Assembly: GCA_934096235.1 (NCBI GenBank)
Contig: CAKOLO010000001.1
Span: 372,001 to 436,000 of the forward strand
Origin: an uncultured Bacilli bacterium
GTDB lineage: Bacteria; Bacillota_I; Bacilli_A; RF39; UBA660
Reading direction: 5' to 3'
DNA length: 64,000 nt
Positions within the stretch are counted from its first letter, which is position 1, and every line of letters begins with the position of its first letter. Both the position numbers and the translations under genes were made by a program. The notes beneath the pieces are model-generated. The model had not been told where the DNA came from. It did no database searches and was given only the letters and a program-made list of their open reading frames with translations. Of the stretch, positions 16,537-26,299 are shown piece by piece.

Positions 16537-17712
16537 CTATAAATATTCACTTTTTACTTCTTTTAGATCAACTACTTCTATAGTATTAACTGCCTCTTTT
16601 AATAATGGCTCAAAATCAATCTTTGATTCTTCTTCATAAATATATTTTAAATTTGGATTTATTACTGGATGTTTAGGAACAAACACAGTACAACAATCTT
16701 CATATGGAAGTATAGATGTTTCATAAGTATCTATTTTCTTAGCTATTTCAATTATATCTAACTTATCAAAAGAACATAAAGGTCTTAATATTGGATAATT
16801 CGTAACATCATTAACAGCTACCATACTAGATAATGTTTGACTTGCTACTTGTCCTACACTCTCACCATTTATTATAGCTAAACATTTATTCTTTTTAGCT
16901 ACTCTTTCAGCTATTCTATACATCATTCTTCTCATAATAGTTATTAAATATGTAGTATCTAAATTTTTATAAATTGTTTCTTGTATTTTAGTAAAGTTTA
17001 CTACCATTAATTTACCATTAGAATTATACTTTTCTAGTTTTCTTGCAAGTTCTATAACTTTATTACGAGCTTCAATACTAGTATGAGGTCTACTTTCAAA
17101 ATATAAGTAGTAAAGTTCTACTCCTCTTTTAATAGTCATATATCCAGCAACTGGAGAATCTATTCCACCACTTAACATCAAAAGTCCACGACCAAGAGTA
17201 CTAACAGGATATCCTCCAAGACCTTTTATACCACTAGTATAATAATAAACTGCATTACTTCTTATTTCTATATTTAAGTAAACATCAGGATTATGAACAT
17301 CAACTTTACAATTTATATTCTTAAGAATATGTCCACCTACTATATTATTCATATCCATTGATTTAATTGGAAACTTCTTATCACTTCTATTAGTTACAAC
17401 TTTAAAAGTCTTAAATTCTTCATTTTTCATAACTTCTAAAGAACATTTAAGAATATCTTCTTCACTAACTACTTCACTCATATAAGCAACTACTATTTCA
17501 TGAATACCAAATATATTTTTAAGAATATTAACGATTCCATCAATGTCTTCTTCATTTGGAATTATAAACATTCTATAATAATCATCTTGAATTTCAAAAC
17601 TATAATCACTTATCTTATCAAATATATTATTTTTAAGTTTATTTATAAAGAAATTTCTATTATCTTTCTTAGTAGTTAATTCACCATATTTTATTAATAT
17701 TACTTTTCTCAT
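16537..17712 (-). CDS. thiI: tRNA 4-thiouridine synthase ThiI
   Basis: ThiI puts sulfur on U8 of tRNA and also helps thiamine thiazole synthesis in some bacteria. The 391 residues show an N-terminal ferredoxin-like/THUMP region (1-165), then the PP-loop ATPase with MLSGGIDSPVAGYM (about 180-193), and the NGESVGQVASQT motif. It lacks the C-terminal rhodanese domain, as in Bacillus ThiI, so it should take sulfur directly from the adjacent cysteine desulfurase. The four-base overlap with that gene supports the pairing. Confidence 0.95.
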   Translation of the reverse strand: MRKVILIKYGELTTKKDNRNFFINKLKNNIFDKISDYSFEIQDDYYRMFIIPNEEDIDGIVNILKNIFGIHEIVVAYMSEVVSEEDILKCSLEVMKNEEFKTFKVVTNRSDKKFPIKSMDMNNIVGGHILKNINCKVDVHNPDVYLNIEIRSNAVYYYTSGIKGLGGYPVSTLGRGLLMLSGGIDSPVAGYMTIKRGVELYYLYFESRPHTSIEARNKVIELARKLEKYNSNGKLMVVNFTKIQETIYKNLDTTYLITIMRRMMYRIAERVAKKNKCLAIINGESVGQVASQTLSSMVAVNDVTNYPILRPLCSFDKLDIIEIAKKIDTYETSILPYEDCCTVFVPKHPVINPNLKYIYEEESKIDFEPLLKEAVNTIEVVDLKEVKSEYL

Positions 17713-18833
17713 TTTAACAATAACTCATTCCATACTTTATCAAATACTTCTAAGAATTTATGTACTTCTTCCATAGTAGTTAAATGGCTTAAACTAACTC
17801 TTATTGATGTAGTACTTACATCTTTATTGCCATGACTTAATGCTTTTAATACAGTACTTTCTTCTAAACTAGAACAAGCAGTAGTAGTAGATACATATAT
17901 TTCATATCTCTCAAGAGCATGTACAAAAGTTTCTGATTTAATCTTAAGTAAACTAAAATTAACAATTTGAGGTACACATAAATCATTAGAATTAATTTGA
18001 ATTGGGTATTTAGAAAGTCCTTTCAATAATTCTGCTTTAAGTTTTTCACACTTCTTTATATTTGATTCCAATTTATCATTAATAAGTCTCATAGCCTTAG
18101 AAAAGGATACTATAAGTGGTAATGCAGGAGTTCCACCTCTAAATGGACAATTCTCAGTAGTACCATATATTAATGTATCTATTTGTAAGTCACGTCTCTT
18201 ATATAAAATTCCTATTCCCTTAGGTGCATATATCTTATGACTAGAAAAACTAGCTAAATCTAAATCACTTAAATAAAATCTTGTCTTACCTAAAGCTTGT
18301 GTTAAATCACTATGGAATATAACATTAGGATTCTTTTTATTAATAACTTGTCTAATAGTCTTAAGAGGTTGCTTAAACCCAGTTTCAGAATTAACAGCAC
18401 ATATACTTACAAGAATAGTATCTTCTCTTATAAGTTCTTCTAAATGCTTTAAATCTATTTGACCATTTTCATTTATATTAACAAAATCAACTTCATAACC
18501 TATATTACTTAAGTATCCCATAACTTCTAAAACACTCTTATGTTCAAGTTTACTAGTTATAATATGTTTACCACGTTTACAATATTTAAATGCTACACCC
18601 TTAATAGCAGTAGTATTACTTTCACTTGCTCCACTAGTAAATATTAATTCCTTTGGATGACAATTAAGTATTTCAGCTATTTGATTAGTAGCTTGCATTA
18701 ATAATTCTTTAGACTTAACACCAAGAGTATGAATACTATTAGCATTTCCAATAAACTCACGAGTAACTTTACAATAAGAATCAAGTACTCTCTCATCTAC
18801 TGGCGTAGTCGCACTATAATCTAAATATATCAT
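17709..18833 (-). CDS. Cysteine desulfurase, NifZ/IscS type, dedicated to ThiI
   Basis: This PLP enzyme takes sulfur from cysteine as a bound persulfide. The 374 residues show IYLDYSATTPVDERVL at the start, FTSGASESNTTAIKG (about 66-80), SDLTQALGK and the PLP lysine in SSHKIYAPKGIG (about 197-208). The active cysteine is in the C-terminal loop, TTTACSSLEE. The operon with thiI matches the NifZ-ThiI pair of Bacillus, so its main job is probably tRNA thiolation. No IscU or SufU scaffold is nearby. Confidence 0.93.
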   Translation of the reverse strand: MIYLDYSATTPVDERVLDSYCKVTREFIGNANSIHTLGVKSKELLMQATNQIAEILNCHPKELIFTSGASESNTTAIKGVAFKYCKRGKHIITSKLEHKSVLEVMGYLSNIGYEVDFVNINENGQIDLKHLEELIREDTILVSICAVNSETGFKQPLKTIRQVINKKNPNVIFHSDLTQALGKTRFYLSDLDLASFSSHKIYAPKGIGILYKRRDLQIDTLIYGTTENCPFRGGTPALPLIVSFSKAMRLINDKLESNIKKCEKLKAELLKGLSKYPIQINSNDLCVPQIVNFSLLKIKSETFVHALERYEIYVSTTTACSSLEESTVLKALSHGNKDVSTTSIRVSLSHLTTMEEVHKFLEVFDKVWNELLLK

Positions 18834-18842
18834 TATTTCCTC

Positions 18843-20495
18843 CTATATTTCTTGAATAACTGTTAATATCACTGGTTTACATTGAGTCTCTTTATATAAG
18901 TATTGTCCAACTATCTCACGTATTTCATTTCTTATTTTAACATAATCTGCATACTTATTAGAGAAAGTATTATTTTTAATAATCTCCATACTAAGCTTCT
19001 TAACTTCATTTATTACATCATTATTATCTTTAGAATATATAAATCCACGAGTAATTATTTCAGGCTCTATAACTATTGATTTATCTTTCTTGCTTAGTGT
19101 TGATGATATTACAACAAGTCCATTATTACTTAATAGTTCTCTATCTTTTAAAACAACGTCTCCCACGTCTTCACTAAAGTTACCATCTATTAATATATCA
19201 TCTACAAATACTCTTTCAAAGTTATCCTTAAGTTCACCATTTTCAAAAGTAACAACATCTCCATTTTCTTTAAGTAATATATTTTCTTTTGGTATACCCA
19301 CACTATATGCAAGATTTCCATTTTGTACTTGATATCTATATTCACCTTTTATAGGCATATAGTATTTAGGATTAAATAATTTAATAAGAAGCATTAAGTC
19401 TTCACTAGATGCATGGTGACGTACACTCTTATCTTTAGGTATTTGTACTATATTAACACCCTTAATAGCTAAATCATTAAGTATTCTTACAAGTAACTTT
19501 TCATAAGCATCATAACTTGGTTCAGCAAAACATACTGTATCAGTATTTTCTAATGTAATAAATTTATCATGACCATTTAATATTCTATTTATATTTGAAT
19601 ATGGTGTTTCTCTATCATTACTAATAAGTATAACTGTATTTTCTTGCTTTAAATCAGTTAAATTACCTATCATATCTTCTTCTATATCTAAGTATCCATT
19701 CTTAGCACACAAAGACACTATATTATGTAATTCTTTACCCATTATTACTACTTTTCTATTCTTTCCCTTTATAGAATTAAAAATTTCTTGAATAGTATAA
19801 ATATGTAGTGGTAACACAGTAAATATGATTCTACCTTTATTTTTATCAACTACGTTTTTAAAAAATCCTTCTAATTTATGATTAGGACTAGTGTGTCCCT
19901 TCTTTTCAGCAAACACACTTTCTGCCATTAAACAAAGTACACCTTGTTTACCAATATAAGCAAGTTTACCTAAGTCCATGTCATAGTATCCATTCATAGT
20001 TGGATCTATTATAAAGTCAGCCATATATATAACTGCTCCATCATCAGTATTAATCGCAAATCCAAGTGTTTCAGGACTACTATGTGTAACACTAAATGGG
20101 AAAATACTTAAATTCTTAGTTATATCTATTTTTCTATGTGCTTTAATAGTATGTAAATTCTTAATTTCTACTTTGTCTACTGAACACTCATACTTAATTA
20201 TTTCACTTGTATAATTTGATGCATACACATTTAAATTTGGTAATGCTTTTAATAAATCAGTAAGTGCTCCCATATTCTCACGATGAGGATGGCTTATAAA
20301 TAATCCAACTATTTCTTTTTCATGTTCTACTAAATATGAAAAATCAGGTATAACATAATCTACACCATACATTTTATCAGGTGCATATTTCATACCACAG
20401 TCAAAAATAAATAAATGTCCATCTACATTTACTGTATATAAATTTTTACCATTTTCGTTTAATCCACCTAAACTCATTATATTAATTTTACTCAT
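18843..20495 (-). CDS. rnjB: Ribonuclease J2-like protein
   Basis: This metallo-beta-lactamase/beta-CASP ribonuclease family acts in mRNA decay, usually as a J1/J2 complex. At 550 residues it is full length and starts with SLGGLNENGKNLY. The metal site, normally HxHxDH, reads SHPHRENMGAL, so Asp and His are replaced by Glu and Asn. The VHGEYR motif reads IKGEYR, and the SDST segment reads MAESVF. These changes match the non-catalytic or weakly active J2 type rather than J1, so it probably works as a partner subunit. J1 is not in this window. The gene is followed upstream in the operon direction by the nifS-like gene. Confidence 0.88.
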   Translation of the reverse strand: MSKINIMSLGGLNENGKNLYTVNVDGHLFIFDCGMKYAPDKMYGVDYVIPDFSYLVEHEKEIVGLFISHPHRENMGALTDLLKALPNLNVYASNYTSEIIKYECSVDKVEIKNLHTIKAHRKIDITKNLSIFPFSVTHSSPETLGFAINTDDGAVIYMADFIIDPTMNGYYDMDLGKLAYIGKQGVLCLMAESVFAEKKGHTSPNHKLEGFFKNVVDKNKGRIIFTVLPLHIYTIQEIFNSIKGKNRKVVIMGKELHNIVSLCAKNGYLDIEEDMIGNLTDLKQENTVILISNDRETPYSNINRILNGHDKFITLENTDTVCFAEPSYDAYEKLLVRILNDLAIKGVNIVQIPKDKSVRHHASSEDLMLLIKLFNPKYYMPIKGEYRYQVQNGNLAYSVGIPKENILLKENGDVVTFENGELKDNFERVFVDDILIDGNFSEDVGDVVLKDRELLSNNGLVVISSTLSKKDKSIVIEPEIITRGFIYSKDNNDVINEVKKLSMEIIKNNTFSNKYADYVKIRNEIREIVGQYLYKETQCKPVILTVIQEI

Positions 20496-20570
20496 AATAT
20501 CACTCCCTTTAAAAGTTTAAATGCTACAAAGTATTTTACCACAATTTATAAAAAAATACTAGTCCAACAA

Positions 20571-20592
20571 AAAAGAAGTATAAAACTTCTAA
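20571..20592 (-). terminator. Terminator after the 860-residue DUF285 gene
   Basis: AGAAGT/ACTTCT stem (20574-20590), followed on the minus strand by a T run. Confidence 0.8.
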
Positions 20593-23171
20593 TTCTTAAG
20601 AGTAAAGTATCCAGGACTACTAGTTCCTCCATCAATTCTAGCATATGTTTTATTTATTTTAGTACTATCATATGCAGTACCAGAACCACCAACCAAATTA
20701 TTTGTAGAAGAAAACATATTAGAACTATTAGTTACATTACTTGTATTAAATTTATTACTTGCATATATAGTTTTTAAGTTAGCACAATCAGCAAACATAT
20801 AGTGCATATATTTTACTTTACTTGTATCAAAACTACTTAAATCTAATGTTGTTGCTTGACTTTCAGAAAACATCCAACTCATATTGGTTACATTGCTTGT
20901 ATTAAAATTACTTAAATCAAGTGTTGTTATCTTACTACTTGAAAACATACCACTCATATCAGTTACTTTACTTGTATCAAAATTGCTTACATCTAGTGTT
21001 GTTATCTTACTACGTGAAAACATACTACCCATATCAGTTACTTTACTTGTATCAAAATTACTTACATCTAGTGTTGTTACTTGACTTCCAAAAAACATAC
21101 CATCCATATTAGTTACATTACTTGTGTTAAAGTTGCTTATATCTAATGTTGTTGCTTTACTTCCAAAAAACATACCATTCATATTAGTTACATTACTTGT
21201 GTTAAAGTTGCTTATATCTAATGTTGTTGCTTGACTATCAGAAAACATATAACTCATATTAGTTACATTACTTGTATCAAAATTACTTATATTTAATGTT
21301 GTGACTTTAGTATTACTAAACATACCACTCATATTAGTTACTTTACTTGTATCAAAATTTTTTAAATTCAACTCTTTTACTTGTGTACCATAAAACATAT
21401 AACTCATATCAACTACATTATTTGTATTAAAACTACTTACGTCTATTGTTATTAAACGACTATCCCTAAACAATGCATCCATATAAACGACTTTATTAGT
21501 GTTAAAATTGTCCAATTTGATTGATAAAATTTGACTATCACAAAACATATAGCCCATATCAGTTACTTTACTTGTATCAAAATTACTTATATTTAATGTT
21601 GTGACTTTAGTATTACGAAACATACCATTCATGTTAATTACTTTGCTTGTATCAAAACTACCTACATCTAATATTGTTGCATTACTAGAAACAAACATAT
21701 CTTCCATAGTCGTTACATTACTTGTATCAAAATTACTTACATCTAATATTGTTGCCTTACTAGAAGCAAACATATTACTCATATCAGTTACATTTTTTGT
21801 ATTCATATTATTTAAAATTAACATATTAGCTTTATTATATTCAAACATATTCTTCATACTAGTTACACTGTTTAAATTGAAATAACTTAAATCAATTATT
21901 GAAGCTTCAGTTTCATAAAACATTCTTTCTATATTTGTAACGCTACTTGCATTAAGATTACTTAAATCAATCAGTTTTAATTTACTATATGAAAACATAT
22001 CAGCCATATTTGCAACTTTACTTAAATTAAAATTGGAAAAATCAACTAATTCTACCATACTTTCAGAAAACATTTTATACATATTAGTTACATTACTTGT
22101 ATCAAAACCACTTAAATCAATTTTTGGCGCTTTACTATAGGAAAACATATGACTCATATCAGTTACTTTGCTTGTATCGAAACTACTTACATCAAGAGAA
22201 GTTGCCGAAGCACCAGAAAACATTCCACTCATATTAGTTACATTACTTGTATCAAAACTACTTAAATCTAAAGTTATTGCTTCACTAGAAGCAAACATGT
22301 AATCCATATTAACAATGTTACTTGTATTAAAACTGCTTAAATCAATAGATATAGCTTGACTATCAAGAAAAGTTAGTGAAGAGGATACAATTGGTTTATT
22401 ATTTATGTAAGTACAAACTTTGCTAGTAATAGGATTCGTGCTTTCTTTATTAGTAAGAATTACCCCCCAACCATCATTAGAAATATTTGTCCAACCAATT
22501 TCTCCAGTTTGAAAATTTGGCTTGTATTCTTGCATATATCTATAAGTATATTGACCATTAACATACTCTGCTCCTTGTACCATTTCTCCATCAAATGTAC
22601 AATAAACAGCTTCTGGTGCTTGATATGGTTCTATTCCAATCTTACCAGTAAATGTTTTATTCATATTTGAATCTTGTGGATAAGTTTTATTATCAAACTT
22701 TATAGTGACAGTATATTCTTGAGTGATACCTGCATCTATTGATATATTCTTTTTTATATAACCATCAGTTACAGTACTACTAATTGGTACTGCTCTATAA
22801 ATGTCATTACATGTTCCACTTGTAGTTTTATTGTTATAGTCAGTATAACTCTTACAATCTAACGATACATGAAGTTCATAGTTTTCAATTGTATTAATTA
22901 AGTCACCCCAATATAGAGAATAAGTTGTATTTTTAGTTCCAACATTACTGACAGTTATAACTTTAGTAACTGTATCTCCAGGCATCGCATCAACTAACTT
23001 TAACTCAGTTTCATCTCTATATTCAAGTTTTAAGTCACCCGTATTCATAACTATATCTTTAGAAGTTCCTTCAACTTCTAAAGTAAAATATGCATAACTA
23101 AGTCCTATAAAACTAAGAATAGCCATAATAATAAAAGATATAAATAAAATCTTTATAGTCTTATTTTTCAT
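20589..23171 (-). CDS. Large DUF285 repeat surface protein with TasA-like N-terminus
   Basis: The 860 residues divide into a SipW-type signal (hydrophobic stretch ending SYAYF, about 1-28), a TasA/camelysin-like domain (about 29-190: NTGDLKLEYRD, DAMPGDTVTK, VSNVGTKNT), a cap with paired cysteines (CTFDGE...DGWGVIL...CTYINNKP, about 192-265), about 22 tandem repeats of 25 residues (consensus LDxSxFDTSxVTxMSxMFSxSxxTx), and a C-terminal YARIDGGTSSPGYFT tail as in BspA-type proteins. The repeats are 75 bases long in DNA. No LPXTG motif. The family is linked to attachment in mycoplasmas and anaerobes. Ribosome site GGTGAA; a TATAAT lies just upstream. No sipW gene is in the window. Confidence 0.9.
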   Translation of the reverse strand: MKNKTIKILFISFIIMAILSFIGLSYAYFTLEVEGTSKDIVMNTGDLKLEYRDETELKLVDAMPGDTVTKVITVSNVGTKNTTYSLYWGDLINTIENYELHVSLDCKSYTDYNNKTTSGTCNDIYRAVPISSTVTDGYIKKNISIDAGITQEYTVTIKFDNKTYPQDSNMNKTFTGKIGIEPYQAPEAVYCTFDGEMVQGAEYVNGQYTYRYMQEYKPNFQTGEIGWTNISNDGWGVILTNKESTNPITSKVCTYINNKPIVSSSLTFLDSQAISIDLSSFNTSNIVNMDYMFASSEAITLDLSSFDTSNVTNMSGMFSGASATSLDVSSFDTSKVTDMSHMFSYSKAPKIDLSGFDTSNVTNMYKMFSESMVELVDFSNFNLSKVANMADMFSYSKLKLIDLSNLNASSVTNIERMFYETEASIIDLSYFNLNSVTSMKNMFEYNKANMLILNNMNTKNVTDMSNMFASSKATILDVSNFDTSNVTTMEDMFVSSNATILDVGSFDTSKVINMNGMFRNTKVTTLNISNFDTSKVTDMGYMFCDSQILSIKLDNFNTNKVVYMDALFRDSRLITIDVSSFNTNNVVDMSYMFYGTQVKELNLKNFDTSKVTNMSGMFSNTKVTTLNISNFDTSNVTNMSYMFSDSQATTLDISNFNTSNVTNMNGMFFGSKATTLDISNFNTSNVTNMDGMFFGSQVTTLDVSNFDTSKVTDMGSMFSRSKITTLDVSNFDTSKVTDMSGMFSSSKITTLDLSNFNTSNVTNMSWMFSESQATTLDLSSFDTSKVKYMHYMFADCANLKTIYASNKFNTSNVTNSSNMFSSTNNLVGGSGTAYDSTKINKTYARIDGGTSSPGYFTLKN
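20700..22340 (-). repeat. Tandem 75-bp coding repeats (about 22 units)
   Basis: Tandem units recur every 75 bases (for example GAAAACATA on the plus strand at 20941 and 21016). Units near the 3' end are nearly identical and those near the 5' end more diverged, so unequal crossing-over could change copy number. Confidence 0.85.
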
Positions 23172-23217
23172 ATTATATTCACCATTATAATAATAACATT
23201 TTTAAAGCAAAATAAAA

Positions 23218-23233
23218 AGACTATTTCTAGTCT
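23218..23233 (-). terminator. Terminator after rpoZ
   Basis: AGACTA/TAGTCT stem with a four-base loop, followed on the minus strand by a T-rich stretch. Confidence 0.75.
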
Positions 23234-23252
23234 AAATATTATAAGAAAAGAA

Positions 23253-23453
23253 TTAATTATTCTTAATTGTAATTAATCCTCTATCTACTTCTTCTAATGC
23301 CCTTCCAATTTCTTTCTTAGAAACATATTCACTCTCAGGCATTTGAAAATGTTTATGTTCTTTCATAACTTTGGCTCTATCAGCAGCTATATGTACCAAC
23401 TTATATTTAGAGTCAACAATATTTAATAATCTGTCTATTGAAGGATATATCAC
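23253..23453 (-). CDS. rpoZ: RNA polymerase omega subunit
   Basis: Omega helps fold and hold the beta-prime subunit. The 66-residue product has the family pattern: PSIDRLLNIVDSKYKLV at the N-terminus, HIAADRAKVMKE and the C-terminal SKKEIGRALEEVDRGLI. Size and motifs are standard. It usually follows gmk, but no guanylate kinase gene is next to it here. It has its own terminator. In 23454-23540 no gene is seen. Confidence 0.9.
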   Translation of the reverse strand: MIYPSIDRLLNIVDSKYKLVHIAADRAKVMKEHKHFQMPESEYVSKKEIGRALEEVDRGLITIKNN

Positions 23454-23540
23454 TTTCTACCATCTCCCTACACTAATAATATAACCAATAATAAAACTCT
23501 ATACAACAATTATACACATTTTTTTACATTAAATTTACAA

Positions 23541-24050
23541 TTAATTAAAACTTACTAAATGATATATCTTTTTAATATTATCATCATAAGACATAAGTAT
23601 AGTCTTTTTACTTCCATTTATATAATCTATTTCAACATTTCTAAAACAATATAATAATTCATCATTAGTTCTTTCTATATCTTTATTATAATCAAGTTTA
23701 CTAATATTATCACTATCACTTATCAAAGTAAAATTAAAATCATTTTCATCACTACTTATATCTTCATCATCAAGCATTATAAAATATAAGTTATCACTAG
23801 TAAGTAATGTTACACTAACATAATCTTCATCCATAGTACACATAGGTATTATAACTAACTCCTTAGTAGTACCTTCATAATTGTTTAAATTAAACACCTT
23901 ATCTTGGTATTTCATTTCTATAAAGCCATCTTTTTCTTCTACTCTAAAGTCACTCTTATTATCACTTATTTTAATATTCATTTCTTCTTTACCACAAGAA
24001 GAAAGCATTATAGTTATAAATACTAAACTAAGTATCTTTTTAATCTTCAT
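23541..24050 (-). CDS. Lipoprotein, unknown
   Basis: Start placed at the ATG at 24050, after a GGTG ribosome site; the GTG at 24062 is the alternative. The product has about 169 residues with a lipoprotein signal: KIKK, a hydrophobic core and lipobox LSSC around residue 19, so it should be lipid-anchored on the outer membrane face. The mature part is acidic (many Asp, Glu, Ser) with no known domain. It overlaps the end of the SAF-like gene by 11 bases, so the two are translated together and probably work together. Confidence 0.7.
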   Translation of the reverse strand: MKIKKILSLVFITIMLSSCGKEEMNIKISDNKSDFRVEEKDGFIEMKYQDKVFNLNNYEGTTKELVIIPMCTMDEDYVSVTLLTSDNLYFIMLDDEDISSDENDFNFTLISDSDNISKLDYNKDIERTNDELLYCFRNVEIDYINGSKKTILMSYDDNIKKIYHLVSFN

Positions 24051-24390
24051 TTGATACACCACAATCTTCTAAATCACTAGTTTTAAATGTACTTCCAGCT
24101 TCTACTTTAACATTCTTTTTTATACATTTACCAACTACTTCATTAATATTTAATACAATACCATCTGTACTATCAAGAATCATATTTTTACTTTCAATCA
24201 TTTCATTTGTTACCATAGTGCCATCAACAATTATATATTTAGACACAGGTACATTAAATTTATGAGTGGTATCATCAAGATTATTATTATAATTTCTATA
24301 CAAATATCCAATTAAAGCACCTAAAATAACTATTATAAATATTATAATAAATATAACAATAAAAGTTTTTCTATTCATCTTTTCTTTCAT
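24040..24390 (-). CDS. Single-pass membrane protein with a SAF/CpaB-like domain
   Basis: The 116 residues start with an N-terminal anchor (about 8-28), followed by a SAF-like pattern: VPVSKYIIVDGTMVTNEM, INEVVGKCIKKNVKVEAGSTFKTSDL (landmarks). The order of 'start-up' beta strands and 'vGk...l..G..f...dl' is shared by CpaB/RcpC pilus-assembly proteins and flagellar chaperones. An internal ATG at 24378 could also be the start. No CpaC-F genes are nearby, so a pilus role is weak inference. Two cysteines (KCIK, DCGV) could form a disulfide outside the cell. Confidence 0.65.
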   Translation of the reverse strand: MKEKMNRKTFIVIFIIIFIIVILGALIGYLYRNYNNNLDDTTHKFNVPVSKYIIVDGTMVTNEMIESKNMILDSTDGIVLNINEVVGKCIKKNVKVEAGSTFKTSDLEDCGVSNED

Positions 24391-24427
24391 AAAATAATCA
24401 TATCACACTTTCTTATATAAATATTAC

Positions 24428-26284
24428 TTATTCTTTTTCATTTACAAGTTTTCGTAAAGCATCCAATATAACAACCATAGCCCAAGTATCTTGTTTACAA
24501 TATACTCTTAAATTCTTTTTAGCTCTCTCTAACTCATCTGGTGTCATATCATCATATAAAGAATATGTCACTAATGCTTCAGTACCATTTTTAACTTCTA
24601 AATTTTTATATGTTAAATCACTAAGTACAGGTAAAGTTTTTTTAATAGAGTAACTTCCACTTAAGTTTTTATGATAAAAATTTACTAGTTTACATCTCTC
24701 TTCATCAAAACCTAATTCTTCATATATACTTTGATTATTCTTGATGAAATATAATAAGTCTGTAGACTTTTCTACTATTTTAAGTAAATGTTCTCTATAT
24801 TCTGGGAATATGTGTGCTAGTTCTTTTAAACGACTTCTTTCAAAAGTAACATTTTGAGCAAACATAGTACCCTCACTTGGATCAATTCTTTTAACTATTT
24901 CTTTTACCATTTCAAGTCTCTCATCATTTAAAGTTTCTGCTAAAAAAACATAGTTATCTTTATCTTTATCACAAACACCAGGTTGACGTTCTATATGCAA
25001 ACTAAATTCAAAGCATGACTGAGTATATGGTCTTTCACCTTTAAATCTAGGCATTGGACATGGAAAACTTTCAAAATCCAAGTGATATATAGGATACTCT
25101 AAAGTATCAAACATAGTCCTTATTTTCTCTTTATCTAAATATGTTTTATCATTATCATAACAATCTCTTTCAATTAACATATTAGGTTTATTTTGAATCC
25201 ACTCTATAGGCACATCATCTAACTTATAATACCCATTATTTATTAAATCATACTTATTATATTTATCAGGCCCAAGACCAATCCTATCAGTAAAACCTAT
25301 ATAATTAAAACTAGCATTATATTCAGGTAAATTTTTATAACAAATACCTCTATATTTACATTCACACTTTTCTTTATATGAACAATGTACTCCTACATTA
25401 CATGGACTAGGATCAGAATTATAAATATTATTTTCAAGATTTTTAACCATAGACTCTATAATAGGCATATACTCTTTAGTAATCTCATTCATATCAAAGA
25501 AACTAACTATATCTTCCCCATCTATTGTTCTATATATACGTTTATTCCCAATCATATACCCATCATATACATAATTATGATTAAGTACTGATAAATAATA
25601 GTTAACTCTTTTCTTAATATTATGACTCTTTAAATCATTCTCTATTATATATCTTTGAACAGCTAAATCAAAAACATATCTTCCCGTATCACTATATCTA
25701 TCAAATAACTTCTTATATTTTTCATTAAACTTCTTTATTAATTTTTCACTACCATCACTAGGTTTATTAAGCTTATATATTCCATCTTCAAGTATAAACA
25801 TATCTCTTTTTTCTTTAGAGTTTTCCCCATACTTTAACCCTTCAATATAGTTTCTACTAGTAGTACTCTTAACTTCTATAATATTTATCTCATCATCACT
25901 TTCATTATAAATATCAACATAACACAAATATCTAATACCATTATGAACAAAATCAAAAGATTCTTGATTATATGTATTCTCACTATAAACAAATTTACCA
26001 TTAAATATTCTTTTAGCTTTAAAAGCACTTTCAAGTTCTACTTCTTTATAATATTTCATCATCGCAGATAATTCTTTATCTTCTTTTTTAGTTAAATCAT
26101 TTTCTCCTTCATCAGTACTTTCAAACATAGACCCTAAAAGTTCTCTATATTCTTCCTTTTCATTCTCAGCCATATATTCTTCTATAGTCATTTTAGAATC
26201 AAGTTTATCTTTTCTAATATTTTCAAGAGCACTATATCTTCTACATCTAGTATAATCTATAAAATTAGTTTTAGTAATTGCCAT
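24428..26284 (-). CDS. DUF2779 protein: RecB/Cas4-like nuclease plus exonuclease-like domain
   Basis: The 618 residues form two parts. The N-terminal half (about 1-340) has a PD-(D/E)XK pattern, with D in YLCYVDIYNE and EVKS in INIIEVKST (about 145-160), and a cysteine cluster CNVGVHCSYKEKCECKYRGIC-like (about 296-316, first cysteine to last), as in Fe-S nucleases of the Cas4/AddB type. The C-terminal half is DUF2779 (about 390-615) with DEDD-exonuclease-like motifs: YHLDFESFPCP, AQNVTFERSRL and YCKQDTWAMV. It is well placed behind GGAGG. The cellular role is not known; DNA repair or RNA turnover are both possible. Confidence 0.8.
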   Translation of the reverse strand: MAITKTNFIDYTRCRRYSALENIRKDKLDSKMTIEEYMAENEKEEYRELLGSMFESTDEGENDLTKKEDKELSAMMKYYKEVELESAFKAKRIFNGKFVYSENTYNQESFDFVHNGIRYLCYVDIYNESDDEINIIEVKSTTSRNYIEGLKYGENSKEKRDMFILEDGIYKLNKPSDGSEKLIKKFNEKYKKLFDRYSDTGRYVFDLAVQRYIIENDLKSHNIKKRVNYYLSVLNHNYVYDGYMIGNKRIYRTIDGEDIVSFFDMNEITKEYMPIIESMVKNLENNIYNSDPSPCNVGVHCSYKEKCECKYRGICYKNLPEYNASFNYIGFTDRIGLGPDKYNKYDLINNGYYKLDDVPIEWIQNKPNMLIERDCYDNDKTYLDKEKIRTMFDTLEYPIYHLDFESFPCPMPRFKGERPYTQSCFEFSLHIERQPGVCDKDKDNYVFLAETLNDERLEMVKEIVKRIDPSEGTMFAQNVTFERSRLKELAHIFPEYREHLLKIVEKSTDLLYFIKNNQSIYEELGFDEERCKLVNFYHKNLSGSYSIKKTLPVLSDLTYKNLEVKNGTEALVTYSLYDDMTPDELERAKKNLRVYCKQDTWAMVVILDALRKLVNEKE

Positions 26285-26299
26285 AGTTTTCCTCCAAAT

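Noticed and set aside
20884..21885. Open frames on the plus strand within the DUF285 repeats
   Set aside because: They are shadows of the repetitive minus-strand gene: same period, no ribosome sites, no family similarity.
20700..22340. Regular repeat spacing that could look like a CRISPR array
   Set aside because: The 75-base units are continuous coding sequence with no distinct spacers, and there are no cas genes.
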